A DNA stretch of 64,000 nt from Lachnospiraceae bacterium UBA7205 (GCA_002490665.1 DKUL01000057.1:124001-188000); one strand, 5' to 3'; positions 1 through 8,070 are shown, counted from the first letter of the stretch. Notes: generated by a model from the sequence alone, not told the origin. A program made the numbers and translations.

Positions 1-713
1 AGACAATGGAAAACATCCGCGACCTCAAGTCCAAGAATGATGACGGCATCAAGGCAATTGAACAGCTTGCCAAAAAATTCGGTGAAAATATCGAATCGAC
101 AAAGGTGGCATCCGAAGGCGTTACGCAGCTGGCGCACAAGTCAAGCTCCATCGGCGAAATCATCGAAAGCATCGGACAGATTGCAAAGCAGACCAACCTC
201 CTTGCGCTCAACGCGGCAATCGAGGCAGCAAGAGCCGGCGAGGCAGGAAAAGGGTTCGCCGTCGTAGCGGACGAGATTAACTCGCTCTCATCCGAGTCCG
301 CATCCGCAACCCAGAAAATTGACACCATTTTGAAGGATGTCATATCGAGTGTCGCGGAAATCAACAAAGTCATCGACAACAACAATGTCATCGCGCAGGA
401 ATCCAACGAGAAGCTCGACGACACCGTGAAAATTTTTGAGACGATGCTCAACTCCTCGGAGGAAGTCATCAATGTCACAAGCCTTCTCAAGAACGAGCTG
501 GAAAACATTGTCACCATTAAGGAGCGCCTGCTTCAGGCAATGCAGAGCGTGGAGGAAATTTCACAGCAGTCCGTCCAGAATACCACGGATATCAGCGCAT
601 CAACGGCAGAGCAGGCAGCGGGGATTGAAAGCATCCTCAAATTTATGGAGGATGTCCAGAACGGCATTGACCAGCTCTCGTCCGTACTCAATTCCAACAG
701 CCAGGGCGCATAG
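1..713 (+). CDS. methyl-accepting chemotaxis protein, C-terminal part (5' end outside window)
   Basis: This is the cytoplasmic signalling half of a chemoreceptor, which forms a long antiparallel coiled coil and controls the kinase CheA through CheW. The reading frame is open to the left edge with no stop, and the ATG at 6 is only an internal methionine, so the gene begins upstream. The hallmark hairpin tip is visible (IAKQTNLLALNAAIEAARAG followed by GKGFAVVADE). Heptad-rich helices with Glu/Gln pairs, typical of methylation helices, flank it. The sensor domain and membrane segments are missing, so the ligand cannot be guessed. The gene ends just before a strong bidirectional terminator and converges with the zinc transporter operon. 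The family assignment is secure. Confidence 0.95.
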   Translation, partial: TMENIRDLKSKNDDGIKAIEQLAKKFGENIESTKVASEGVTQLAHKSSSIGEIIESIGQIAKQTNLLALNAAIEAARAGEAGKGFAVVADEINSLSSESASATQKIDTILKDVISSVAEINKVIDNNNVIAQESNEKLDDTVKIFETMLNSSEEVINVTSLLKNELENIVTIKERLLQAMQSVEEISQQSVQNTTDISASTAEQAAGIESILKFMEDVQNGIDQLSSVLNSNSQGA

Positions 714-734
714 CTTTCTATAGTGAAAATCTTC

Positions 735-766
735 AATGTGGCAGTCCGGTACCGGACTGTCACATT
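735..766. terminator. bidirectional rho-independent terminator
   Basis: A 14-bp stem with one G-T wobble and a GTAC loop lies between the convergent chemoreceptor and zinc permease genes. On the plus strand it is followed by ATTATTT. The symmetry suggests that it serves both directions. Confidence 0.75.
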
Positions 767-797
767 ATTTCATGCACCATGCCGCACATCTCATCCC

Positions 798-1640
798 CTA
801 CTCGATTTTCCGAACCCATTTCCCGACAAGGCTGTTTATGAAAAACACCACAATGTCTGCTGCCACGATGGTGGACCCGACCGGAGTAGAAAAAAGTATC
901 GACAGCACAATTCCTGCAAACGCGCACAAAACGGATAAAACCGCGGCATAAATGACCACTCCCTTAAAGTTCTGTATTACACGCATCGCAGACAATGCCG
1001 GAAAAATGATAAGCGCCGAAATCAGAAGCGAGCCGACAAGGTTCATGGCAAGCACGATGATTACTGCCGTGATAATGGCAATCAGGTTATTGTACACGCT
1101 GGCTTTCAGCCCCGTCGCCCGCGCGAAGTTCTCATCGAACGTCACGGCAAAAATACGGTTGTACAAAAGGATAAAAACCGCCACGACAATAACCGACATC
1201 ACGACACACAGCCACACTTCGGCTTTTGTAAGTGTCAGAATGGACGTCGAACCAAAAAGCGTGCTGCACACGTCACCCGAAATATTTGCCGACGTCGAGA
1301 ACAGGTTCATGACGAGGTAGCCGACCGCAAGCGAGCCGACCGAGAGCATGGCAATCGCCGCATCCCCATGTATTTTCGGATTCTGTCCCGTCCTGAGAAT
1401 CAGTATCGCCGCCAGCACCGTCACCGGCATCACCACGACCGAAGTGCTTCCGATGTCAAAAAGCGTCGCAACTGCAAGCGCCCCAAACGCCACGTGTGAC
1501 AAGCCGTCACCGATATAGGAAAACCGTTTCAGCACCAATGTCACGCCAAACAGCGCCGAGCAGAGCGCAATCAGCGTCCCGACAACCAGCGCATACCGCA
1601 CAAAAGGATACGACAGATAAAATTGTAATGTCTCCACCAT
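798..1640 (-). CDS. adcB: zinc/manganese-type ABC transporter permease (ABC-3 family)
   Basis: This is the membrane component of a metal-ion ABC importer of the ZnuB/AdcB/MntB family (280 residues, the usual length). It has seven to eight hydrophobic segments. The conserved N-terminal pattern LFGVTLVLKRFSYIGDGLSH, which contains the ABC-3 region after the first helix, is visible. It is the last gene of adcA-adcC-adcB, starting 15 bp after adcC ends. Zinc is favoured over manganese because the partner binding protein carries a His/Glu/Asp-rich loop and the promoter carries a Zur-like dyad; this is inference. The name znuB would be equally valid. Confidence 0.9.
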   Translation of the reverse strand: MVETLQFYLSYPFVRYALVVGTLIALCSALFGVTLVLKRFSYIGDGLSHVAFGALAVATLFDIGSTSVVVMPVTVLAAILILRTGQNPKIHGDAAIAMLSVGSLAVGYLVMNLFSTSANISGDVCSTLFGSTSILTLTKAEVWLCVVMSVIVVAVFILLYNRIFAVTFDENFARATGLKASVYNNLIAIITAVIIVLAMNLVGSLLISALIIFPALSAMRVIQNFKGVVIYAAVLSVLCAFAGIVLSILFSTPVGSTIVAADIVVFFINSLVGKWVRKIE

Positions 1641-1655
1641 TTTGATACCCCCGTC

Positions 1656-2366
1656 CTAAACCATCTTTTCACTGTAGCTTCCAAGTTCTTTCCAAAAGTC
1701 ACTTTTCACATAATCTCCTGCCGAACCGATAAAAGACTTTTCCTTCTCCACATGAAGAATCCTGTCCGCATATTTCACTGCGGCATGTATGTCGTGTGAA
1801 ACCATAATGATTGTGAGTCCTTCCTTGTTCAGTTCCTTGATCAGCTGGTAAAATTCCGCCGTCACCCGCAGGTCAAGTCCTGTCACCGGCTCGTCCAGAA
1901 GCAGAAGCTTTGCGGAAGCGCACAGCGCCCGCGCCAGGAGCACTCGCTGCTGCTGTCCGCCCGAAAGATTCCGGTAACATTCCTTTTTCAAGTCCCAGAT
2001 ATCCATGCGTTTCATATGCTCCTCGGCAAGCTGTTTCTGTTCCCTGCCAAAAAATGGCCTCCTGCCGCACTTGGAGAGCGTTCCAGACAATACGATTTCC
2101 CACACGGATGCCGGAAAGTCCTTCTGCACAAATGTCTGCTGCGGCAGATAGCCGATTTCATATGCCGCCAGGCCGTCCCCATATGTTATGCTTCCGCCCA
2201 TCAGCGGGGTAAGCCCGAGCAGCGTTTTCATCAGTGTACTCTTTCCCGCACCATTCTCCCCCACAATGCACAGGTAGTCGCCCTTTTCCACGGTAAAGCT
2301 GATGTTTTCCGCCACGGGTGTCCCCTCATAGCCCAGGATTAAATTGTCGCATGTTATATACGCCAT
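1656..2366 (-). CDS. adcC: zinc-type ABC transporter ATP-binding protein
   Basis: This is the ATPase of the metal importer (236 residues). The Walker A motif GENGAGKST is at residues 36-44, the signature is LSGGQQQR, Walker B is LLLLDEPVTGLD, and the switch histidine lies in MVSHD. The start at 2366 (MAYITCDN) is preferred over the ATG at 2372 because AGGAGG lies 8 nt upstream of it but only 2 nt from the earlier ATG. It sits between the binding protein and permease genes with gaps of about 12 and 15 bp, so it is co-transcribed. The family assignment is certain; metal specificity is inferred from the operon. Confidence 0.92.
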   Translation of the reverse strand: MAYITCDNLILGYEGTPVAENISFTVEKGDYLCIVGENGAGKSTLMKTLLGLTPLMGGSITYGDGLAAYEIGYLPQQTFVQKDFPASVWEIVLSGTLSKCGRRPFFGREQKQLAEEHMKRMDIWDLKKECYRNLSGGQQQRVLLARALCASAKLLLLDEPVTGLDLRVTAEFYQLIKELNKEGLTIIMVSHDIHAAVKYADRILHVEKEKSFIGSAGDYVKSDFWKELGSYSEKMV

Positions 2367-2378
2367 TCCCATAACCTC

Positions 2379-3386
2379 CTACTGCACCGGCACATTCAGC
2401 GCCTGTTCCAGAACACTACAGTTTTCCTCCATCGCAGCCAGGTAACTAAGTCCTGCCCTGATGTCTTTTCGCGACACGGACTGAAGCGAATTCAGGACAA
2501 ATATTTTCTGGTTCTTCGTTTCCGTATTCTCTATCAGGACCCGCGCCAGCCTGTCATCCGACCCATCCAGCACAATCACCGCACCAGTCCCCAGCGCTTC
2601 CAGCTTGTCCGCCAGAAACGCAACCGTGCCAAAGCTTGCCTCCGTCTCCGCACTGCATCCCTCAAAAGCGGCATAATACTTGATTCCATAGTCCTCCACA
2701 AAATACCGGAATGGAAACCTGTCCGCAAACAGCAGCGTATCGTTCCTGCTTTCTTCGACTACCCTGGCATACTGCTGGTCAAGCGCATTGAGCTTTGCCA
2801 GATACGCGTCACAATTCTTTTCATACAAATCTGCATGGGCGCCGTCCAGCGCTTCCAGCTGCACAGTAACCTCCTCCACAATCATCCCTGCATTGCGGAG
2901 GGAAAGCCAGATATGTTCATCATATTCCGAGGCGTGCCCCTCATGTCCATGGTCTTCCTGTCCCATGTGGTCAAAGCTTTCCAGATGCTCCTCCTCGACA
3001 AGGTTTCCGCTGACGACTTCCATCATATTGATGACCCGCATATCCGGATTGACCGCTTCCGCCAGCGCATCATCCACCCACACGTCAGACTCGCCCCCGA
3101 CATAGACAAACATATCACAGTCCGAAACCCGGGCGATATCCAGTGCCGACGGCTGAAAATTGTGCAAATCCCCGCCCTTGTCCATCAACAATGTCAGCAA
3201 AATATTTTCTTCATTTCCCTGAATCAGGTTCCGCACCCAGTCGTACTGCGGAAAGGTAGTGCATACGATATGCAGGCGGCTGTCATCTGCATCCGGGACG
3301 CTGTCAATGGCACATCCCGACAGCAGGCACACACAAAGAACGACAAACACAAGCATCCTTTTCCATTGCTTTCCTATCATAATCAT
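2379..3386 (-). CDS. adcA: zinc-binding lipoprotein of ABC importer (ZnuA/AdcA family)
   Basis: This is the extracellular solute-binding lipoprotein that delivers metal to AdcBC. The signal peptide ends in the lipobox LLSGC, with the lipidated Cys at residue 25. The cluster A-I helical-backbone fold is suggested by the conserved FPQYDWV and GGESDVWVDDA regions. A charged loop (HMGQEDHGHEGH, followed by DEHIWLS) is typical of zinc-specific members, and its last histidine would be a metal ligand. The ORF extends to a TTG at 3392; the ATG at 3386 fits the weak AGGG ribosome binding site better, and the ATG at 3380 is also possible. A consensus promoter with a Fur-type dyad lies about 140 bp upstream, and the leader holds a structured element. 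Confidence 0.9.
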   Translation of the reverse strand: MIMIGKQWKRMLVFVVLCVCLLSGCAIDSVPDADDSRLHIVCTTFPQYDWVRNLIQGNEENILLTLLMDKGGDLHNFQPSALDIARVSDCDMFVYVGGESDVWVDDALAEAVNPDMRVINMMEVVSGNLVEEEHLESFDHMGQEDHGHEGHASEYDEHIWLSLRNAGMIVEEVTVQLEALDGAHADLYEKNCDAYLAKLNALDQQYARVVEESRNDTLLFADRFPFRYFVEDYGIKYYAAFEGCSAETEASFGTVAFLADKLEALGTGAVIVLDGSDDRLARVLIENTETKNQKIFVLNSLQSVSRKDIRAGLSYLAAMEENCSVLEQALNVPVQ

Positions 3387-3416
3387 AACCAAGCCCTATT
3401 TCCTTTCCGCGTGCAA

Positions 3417-3504
3417 TCGAGTAGGGAAGATTCTTCTTCCACTACTCGTGCGCCGACGACGCGCCACTTTAGTGGCAAGTTTCCTCTGCGTCGGCGTGTG
3501 CATA
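3417..3504 (-). repeat. structured RNA-like element, copy 1 of 3 (adcA leader)
   Basis: Read on the minus strand this is an outer stem (GCCGAC with GTCGGC), an internal segment AGAGGAAACT, an inner hairpin GCCAC-TAAA-GTGGC, and then a second hairpin at 3418-3448 with 12-13 paired bases. Copies at 31348-31440 and 42693-42764 keep the AGAG(G/A)AA segment, the TAAR loop and the overall shape, while the outer stem sequence differs with pairing preserved. This copy lies downstream of the adcA promoter, so it is transcribed as part of the 5' leader. I do not recognise it as a named riboswitch class. Confidence 0.6.
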
Positions 3505-3505
3505 A

Positions 3506-3526
3506 AAACGCAAATCATTTGCATTT
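3506..3526 (-). promoter_or_regulatory. candidate Zur/Fur-family operator of adcACB
   Basis: The perfect 6-1-6 dyad GCAAAT-C-ATTTGC is flanked by A/T-rich arms, making a 21-bp site. It has the same layout as Fur-family boxes (an arm ending in AAT, one base, then ATT). It overlaps the predicted transcription start of the zinc operon, where a repressor would block initiation. The regulator gene is not in this window. Confidence 0.6.
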
Positions 3527-3530
3527 TGTT

Positions 3531-3559
3531 ATTATATACACATGCGGTAAAATTGTCAA
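3531..3559 (-). promoter_or_regulatory. consensus sigma-A promoter of adcACB
   Basis: On the minus strand TTGACA (3554-3559), a 17-bp spacer and TATAAT (3531-3536) match consensus exactly. The predicted start is near 3524, giving a leader of about 140 nt. Confidence 0.85.
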
Positions 3560-3590
3560 TAGCCTTTGGACGCCCATATGCATAAAGAAG

Positions 3591-3740
3591 GAACAGTTCG
3601 TTACTGTTCACTCCGTTCCAGTAACAGGTAAAAATCCATGCAAAATTTGCTTCGCAAATGGATTTTTACTTGCAGACGAAACGTTTTTGCACGGACTTAG
3701 CAGTAAATGCTAAGTCCTGTCTGAACAGTAACAACAGTTC
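3591..3740. repeat. nested inverted-repeat region, possible structured RNA
   Basis: Outer arms at 3600-3609 (GTTACTGTTC) and 3723-3732 (GAACAGTAAC) are exact complements, and the pairing continues imperfectly outward to 3591 and 3740. Inside are an 11-bp hairpin (3629-3639 with 3658-3668) and a 10-bp hairpin (3693-3702 with 3708-3717). No open reading frame explains it. The strand is undetermined; it may be a dispersed palindromic element or a non-coding RNA. Confidence 0.5.
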
Positions 3741-3765
3741 AGCCTTCGGCTTCCTGTTACATAAA

Positions 3766-3805
3766 AAATCCCATAACTGCCAAAAAACATGCAGTTATGG
3801 GATTT
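3766..3805 (-). terminator. rho-independent terminator of the GH18 gene
   Basis: A perfect 15-bp stem (3766-3780 with 3791-3805) with a 10-nt loop is followed by a T-rich tract on the minus strand. It lies 66 bp past the GH18 stop codon. Confidence 0.85.
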
Positions 3806-3870
3806 ACTGTTTTTATGCCGTGTTCTGTTTTCCGCAACTGTTGAGCCGCCTGTCCCTATTATCCTGCCCC

Positions 3871-5586
3871 CTACTGTGCCATATAATCCGCAATCACGTC
3901 CCAGACACCAGAAACCTCCAGTCCAAGCTTCCAGCTCGCCACTCCCTTGATGCCCTGACTCTGCATCACCTGAAGCTTCACCCGTATGGATTCCACATCC
4001 TCCAGCCAGCACTGGTACAGCGTATCGTTTACCTGATATTCCGCATAATTCTGGCAGGGCTCGTCCAGCCATGTCGGCGTAACCCCGGTTCTTCTCACCC
4101 AGTCAGCTTCAGCATTCATCGTAAGAGTTGATGCCTTCAGCCCATCTGGTCCGGATTCCCACACCCTTGTATAAAACGGCACCGCATTGATAATCTTTTC
4201 TGCCGGAACCACTGCCTTCGTATCGACAATTCCGCCTTCCACAAAGCCAATCGACGCATTGGAGCCCGCCGCCCCGCCGCCTACATAATGCTCGTCATAG
4301 CCCATGATAATAAGGTAATCTGCCACAATCCCCTGTTCCTTGCGGTTATAATGCGCAGTATATTCAGATGGGACATAGTTGTCAACAGAAAGAATAACCC
4401 CGCGCCTGCGCGTCTCTATCGACAGCTCCCGCACAAACTGGACAAAATGCGTCCCCGAATCACTCCGAACCTTCTCAAAATCAATATTGATTCCGTCAAG
4501 CCCATAGGCATCCACCTGTGCCATCAGTCCGTCAATCAAATACCTGCGGTTTGCGGAGGAAGACAACAGTTCCACAAAATCTATCTCCACACCGTACAAG
4601 TCCATGCTGTCCACATCCGTGACAAGCGCCCACACATCGACGCCAAGCTCATGCGCCTTCGCCACATAAGACTGGTTGGCAAGGCTGGTGAAATCCCCGC
4701 TGTTGCTGCTCAGCCGAAACCACGTTGGAGACACCACATTGACTGCCCTGGTTGGCGCAAGCGCCGCTGCCAGTGAATCCCCCCCGACCTCGTCAAACAC
4801 CTGATGGAACGCCAGATTAATCTTACCGTCCTTTTTGACATTATTGTATACTATCTCCTGGAATCCCGTACTGCATTCCCGCTCTGCCTGATGTTCATCC
4901 TTCAGGACCTTATTCTCGACATAACCGATAAACGCGTCCGTTGTCTGCACCTTCGACCAGTTTTCCATCTTTTCCAGAATCTCCACGGAATCACCGGCAG
5001 CAAGCTCCTTCAGGATGTCACTCTTGATGCCGCCCTGATAGCGCAGCGCCGTCTTTTTGGAAACCGTCGCCTCCGTATAACTGCCCCACTGCGTGTAAAT
5101 CTGCACGCGCAGCGGCTCATCATGCACCAGATACTCAAAATTGGCATACTTTTTTACATAGTCTCCCGCTATATACAAGGTGTCACCCTCATAAAATGCC
5201 GCCTGATACCCCAGATCCTGTCCGGCATCGGACACATACATGACATTGCTGCCCTCCCCGATACGAATCCGCACAACATCCGTATCCGTCGTAAACAGCA
5301 GTACCTGCTCCGCACTGTTTACATAGAAACGATCCGTAAAATATTTCTCCACAGCAGGAAGCGTAAAGTAACAGACCCCCTCCCGGAGTCTCGCCTTATC
5401 CTCCACAATCGAATCCTGCACCACCATGGCAACGTCATCTACACTTGTAATATTAAAGTACTCGTTTAAGTCCGCCTTATTCTTCGAATAAGAATATTTC
5501 TCCAATATCCGGCTGCCAAGTGCTGCTGCTATCACAATTAAAATGAGAACAATCGGCACAAGTACCGTAACCACTCTTTTTTTCAT
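3871..5586 (-). CDS. membrane-anchored glycoside hydrolase family 18 protein with SH3-like domain
   Basis: This is an extracytoplasmic glycosidase, likely acting on N-acetylglucosamine-containing polymers such as peptidoglycan (571 residues). A single N-terminal membrane segment (about residues 4-24) serves as uncleaved signal or anchor. Next come a region of about 150 residues resembling a stalk domain, an SH3-like domain (about 160-225, ending in the typical WSKVQ and GYVENKVL), and the GH18 barrel (about 250-570). The catalytic motif DGINIDFE has the acid Glu at about residue 371; the second Asp of the usual DxxDxDxE is Asn here. The start at 5586 is supported by GGAGGT and a TGCTATAAT box only 23 bp upstream; the longer ORF start would lie before that promoter. 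Similar proteins include spore cortex hydrolases, but no sporulation context is visible. Confidence 0.9.
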   Translation of the reverse strand: MKKRVVTVLVPIVLILIVIAAALGSRILEKYSYSKNKADLNEYFNITSVDDVAMVVQDSIVEDKARLREGVCYFTLPAVEKYFTDRFYVNSAEQVLLFTTDTDVVRIRIGEGSNVMYVSDAGQDLGYQAAFYEGDTLYIAGDYVKKYANFEYLVHDEPLRVQIYTQWGSYTEATVSKKTALRYQGGIKSDILKELAAGDSVEILEKMENWSKVQTTDAFIGYVENKVLKDEHQAERECSTGFQEIVYNNVKKDGKINLAFHQVFDEVGGDSLAAALAPTRAVNVVSPTWFRLSSNSGDFTSLANQSYVAKAHELGVDVWALVTDVDSMDLYGVEIDFVELLSSSANRRYLIDGLMAQVDAYGLDGINIDFEKVRSDSGTHFVQFVRELSIETRRRGVILSVDNYVPSEYTAHYNRKEQGIVADYLIIMGYDEHYVGGGAAGSNASIGFVEGGIVDTKAVVPAEKIINAVPFYTRVWESGPDGLKASTLTMNAEADWVRRTGVTPTWLDEPCQNYAEYQVNDTLYQCWLEDVESIRVKLQVMQSQGIKGVASWKLGLEVSGVWDVIADYMAQ

Positions 5587-5608
5587 ACGGATACCTCCAA
5601 TTGTTCTC

Positions 5609-5617
5609 ATTATAGCA
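5609..5617 (-). promoter_or_regulatory. extended -10 promoter of the GH18 gene
   Basis: TGCTATAAT on the minus strand places the transcription start near 5602, just ahead of the GGAGGT site (5593-5598). The leader would be very short, about 16 nt. Confidence 0.55.
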
Positions 5618-6482
5618 AAAGTTTGATATGAAGTACACAAAAATATTTTTTTCATGTAACTTCCTTTTACCAGAAATGTTGTTGTTTCAGACCTCTGTCT
5701 TCTTAAAAGTACAGGATATCAGGCTTTCAAAAAATTTCCTGAAAAAGTTCCTATCATTTTCTGTCTGCATATGATAAAATATAAATGTCTTGTTAGCTTT
5801 GCCATTTTCCGGCAAATTACATCCTCCGTGATACAGGTTTTATGCATAGAGGGGTTTTCTATTTCATCAATAAAACTTATCACGGTTCATATTTTATCCG
5901 ATGCGCGCCAAAGCCAAAAGGCCGCTTCGTGATATGTGTGATATATAAATTGCGTAAGATGCCAAACATGTACATTTTGAAAATATTTCATTCTGGATAT
6001 GTAAAGCATAAAAAGCCCATGTCTTTTCAGTCGTCAATTCTAAGACTTGGAAAAATATTTTTGCGTTATCAGCACAAGCTAATAAGACAATGAGAAAATT
6101 TTTGACAGTGCCTCCCTTCTGTACGAAATTTGTTCTCAATGCATCTTACACAAGCATTATTAGCACATTTCGAAATTTTATGCAAATTGAAATGTAAAAA
6201 TTCGTCCGAAATGTAAAAATTAATACAACTTTTTTGAAAAAACATCTGTTATTTTGACATTTGAGACGATATACACAATATATCCCGCCTTTTACTAATT
6301 TTAGTGATTATTGGTATTTTAATAAATTTTTTAAAAACTGTTGTCCTGCCCTATTGACTAAAGCATCTCTACATTATAATATATGTGAGAAGGTCAGTTG
6401 TTAATGTCCATTTTAAGCTGGCATACGGCAGTACACGTACACTATATCTCAAGATATTTTTAATAGTGAGGATGTGAATAAT
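5618..6482. other. long A/T-rich intergenic region with mecA promoter candidate
   Basis: The divergent gap between the GH18 gene and mecA has no convincing gene. Small frames at 5842-6093 (+) and 5894-6139 (-) lack a ribosome binding site at a usable start codon. A possible mecA promoter is TTGACT (6354-6359), a short 15-bp spacer and TATAAT (6375-6380). Nothing else is recognised. Confidence 0.4.
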
Positions 6483-7274
6483 ATGAAAATCGAAAAAGTA
6501 AATGACCATCAAATTCGCTGCACGCTGACAAAGGCAGATCTTGCTGACCGGGAGCTCAAGATCAGCGAGCTGGCATACGGCACGGAAAAAGCCAAAAACC
6601 TTTTCCGCGACATGATGCAGCAGGCTTCCTACGAATTTGGATTTGATGCTGATGATATTCCACTTATGATAGAAGCAATCCCTCTTAATTCGGAGTGCAT
6701 AGTCCTGGTAATTACCAAGGTGGAGGATCCCGAGGAGCTTGACACGCGCTTCTCGAAGTTTGCCCCCTCCGTCCACGACGAGGAGGACGATGACGACGAT
6801 ATCGGCAACACGCTGGACAGCATGCTTCAGAGTCTGTCCGAGGGCGCGGATGATGTCCTTGACCTGTTCAAGAAAATTCATGACAGCCACCTTTCGGAAT
6901 CTGTTCCCGACAACGCCGCCACACTCAACGGCGCCGGCAAGAGGAACGCAAAGATACCCGCAAACGCAAATCTTGGCGTTGACCTCACACGCATTTATGG
7001 ATTTGAATCCCTGAACCAGGTGACACGGCTTGCCCATATTCTCATACAGTTTTATAATGGCAAAAACTCGTTGTACAAAAATGAAAAAAAACCGGGCTAT
7101 ATGCTGGTGGTGACACAGTCCGACCACACGCCCGAAGAGTTCAACAAGATATGCAATATGCTCTCGGAATATGGCAATCCGGAAAAAATTGCTGCCGCAA
7201 GTGAGGCATATATGGAAGAACACTTTGAACCGGTCATCAAGGATAAGGCAATTCAGGCGCTTTCCCTTGTATAA
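6483..7274 (+). CDS. mecA: MecA-family adaptor protein for ClpC
   Basis: This is a cytoplasmic adaptor that, in Bacillus, delivers substrates such as ComK to the ClpCP protease. The 263 residues show the MecA layout: an N-terminal substrate-binding domain (about 1-80, starting MKIEKVNDHQIRCTLTKADL), an acidic linker (EEDDDDD at about 100-106) and a C-terminal ClpC-binding domain (about 140-263) with the conserved FESLNQV region. It is longer than the 218-residue Bacillus protein because of the linker. The ATG at 6483 is chosen over the GTG at 6474 because GTGAGG lies 11 nt before the ATG but only 2 nt before the GTG. The gene stands alone, followed by a terminator. Substrates in this organism are unknown. 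Confidence 0.85.
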   Translation: MKIEKVNDHQIRCTLTKADLADRELKISELAYGTEKAKNLFRDMMQQASYEFGFDADDIPLMIEAIPLNSECIVLVITKVEDPEELDTRFSKFAPSVHDEEDDDDDIGNTLDSMLQSLSEGADDVLDLFKKIHDSHLSESVPDNAATLNGAGKRNAKIPANANLGVDLTRIYGFESLNQVTRLAHILIQFYNGKNSLYKNEKKPGYMLVVTQSDHTPEEFNKICNMLSEYGNPEKIAAASEAYMEEHFEPVIKDKAIQALSLV

Positions 7275-7293
7275 TTAATATTGGAAAACAGAC

Positions 7294-7327
7294 AAAAATC
7301 CACGACATGTAACTGCCGTGGATTTTT
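7294..7327. terminator. terminator between mecA and the DUF1858 gene
   Basis: An 11-bp stem (7294-7304 with 7317-7327) with a 12-nt loop runs into T6 on the plus strand. A-rich flanks allow it to work for the convergent gene too. Confidence 0.85.
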
Positions 7328-7356
7328 TCACCTATCCGGTTTTAGATTCAAAAGAC

Positions 7357-7551
7357 CTATGCAAGCGCCGAAATCTTTTCCATCAGTGCGTTGATGTCCA
7401 TTCCGTGTACCATCGCCGCTTCCTCCAGTGTCTCTCCCTGTGCGGAAGGGCATCCGAGACAGTGCATGCCTGCATCCATAAGTACAGGAGCCACCTCCGG
7501 CTTCACGCTTAAAATTTCACCGATTGTCATATCCTTTGTTATTGCTGCCAT
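7357..7551 (-). CDS. DUF1858 domain protein (hybrid-cluster-associated redox disulfide type)
   Basis: This small cytoplasmic protein of 64 residues consists of a DUF1858 domain: an N-terminal helical segment (TIGEILSVKPEVAPVLMDAG) and the CLGC pair, followed by an ETLEEAA helix. The two cysteines are the presumed redox disulfide; related domains are found fused to, or beside, hybrid cluster proteins and sulfur-metabolism genes. The biochemical role is not established. AGGAGG (minus strand, 7559-7564) is 7 nt from the ATG at 7551 and only 1 nt from the ATG at 7557, so the shorter form is preferred. It is a monocistronic gene as far as can be seen. Confidence 0.85.
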   Translation of the reverse strand: MAAITKDMTIGEILSVKPEVAPVLMDAGMHCLGCPSAQGETLEEAAMVHGMDINALMEKISALA

Positions 7552-7670
7552 TTTCATTCCTCCTAATATGCCAATACCATATATGGCACTTTTTTCTTAA
7601 TTATACCTAAATCATGCTGTTTTATACGCTGCTGCCAATAACTACTATAATATATTTTTTTTAATTAATC

Positions 7671-7701
7671 AATCCCCCAATGCCTGAAACATCGGGGGAT
7701 T
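7671..7701 (+). terminator. strong hairpin with T-run, no plus-strand gene upstream
   Basis: The stem AATCCCCC/GGGGGATT has a 15-nt loop and is followed by seven T residues on the plus strand. On the minus strand it lies just past the HicB-like gene, but the T-tract there is poor (GATTGATTAATT). It most likely ends the hicB transcript; the better plus-strand tail is noted as odd. Confidence 0.6.
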
Positions 7702-7704
7702 TTT

Positions 7705-8070
7705 TTATTTGGAGTTGGCTGCATCGTTTTTGGAGAGAAGATACACACAATACTGGTTCATGCTGATTCCTTCCCTCTTGGAATGTTCGGAGAGGGAACG
7801 GTGCAGGCTGCGCGGTATCCTCAGCTTGAACTGTCCGGAATAATCTTCCAGGCTGTCCGGCTCGGAAATTTCGGTTCCGCTTGCAATCGCGGTCTCAAGC
7901 CATGCCTTCTTTGCTTCCAATGCATTTGCAGCAGCCGACTCTATTGTTTGTCCGTAAGTAATGCACCCTGGCAGCTCCGGGTATGAAACCACAAAACCGC
8001 CCTCGTCTGCATTTTCAACTACTTCCATGCGGTAATTCAACCTCATATAATCATCAAGCGTTTTCATCAT
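7705..8070 (-). CDS. HicB-like antitoxin/regulator without HicA partner
   Basis: The protein (about 121 residues) has the HicB fold: an RNase-H-like N-terminal domain with the diagnostic FVVSYPELPGCITYG and an AANALEAKKAWLETA helix, followed by a C-terminal ribbon-helix-helix segment (FKLRIPRSLHRSLSEHSKREG, split around the turn) for DNA binding. HicB normally neutralises the RNase HicA and represses its operon. No HicA ORF of about 60 residues is present on either side, so this is an orphan regulator or a remnant. GTGAGG is 6 nt before the ATG at 8070; an ATG at 8067 and the GTG at 8082 are alternatives. It follows the giant gene's terminator. Confidence 0.85.
   Translation of the reverse strand: MMKTLDDYMRLNYRMEVVENADEGGFVVSYPELPGCITYGQTIESAAANALEAKKAWLETAIASGTEISEPDSLEDYSGQFKLRIPRSLHRSLSEHSKREGISMNQYCVYLLSKNDAANSK

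Noticed and set aside
2835..3713. 292-residue plus-strand frame over adcA and its promoter
   Set aside because: Antisense to a clear lipoprotein gene and runs through promoter and hairpin elements.
5842..6139. small frames on both strands in the mecA upstream region
   Set aside because: No usable start codon near a ribosome binding site; the minus frame has GGGAGG but no start codon after it.
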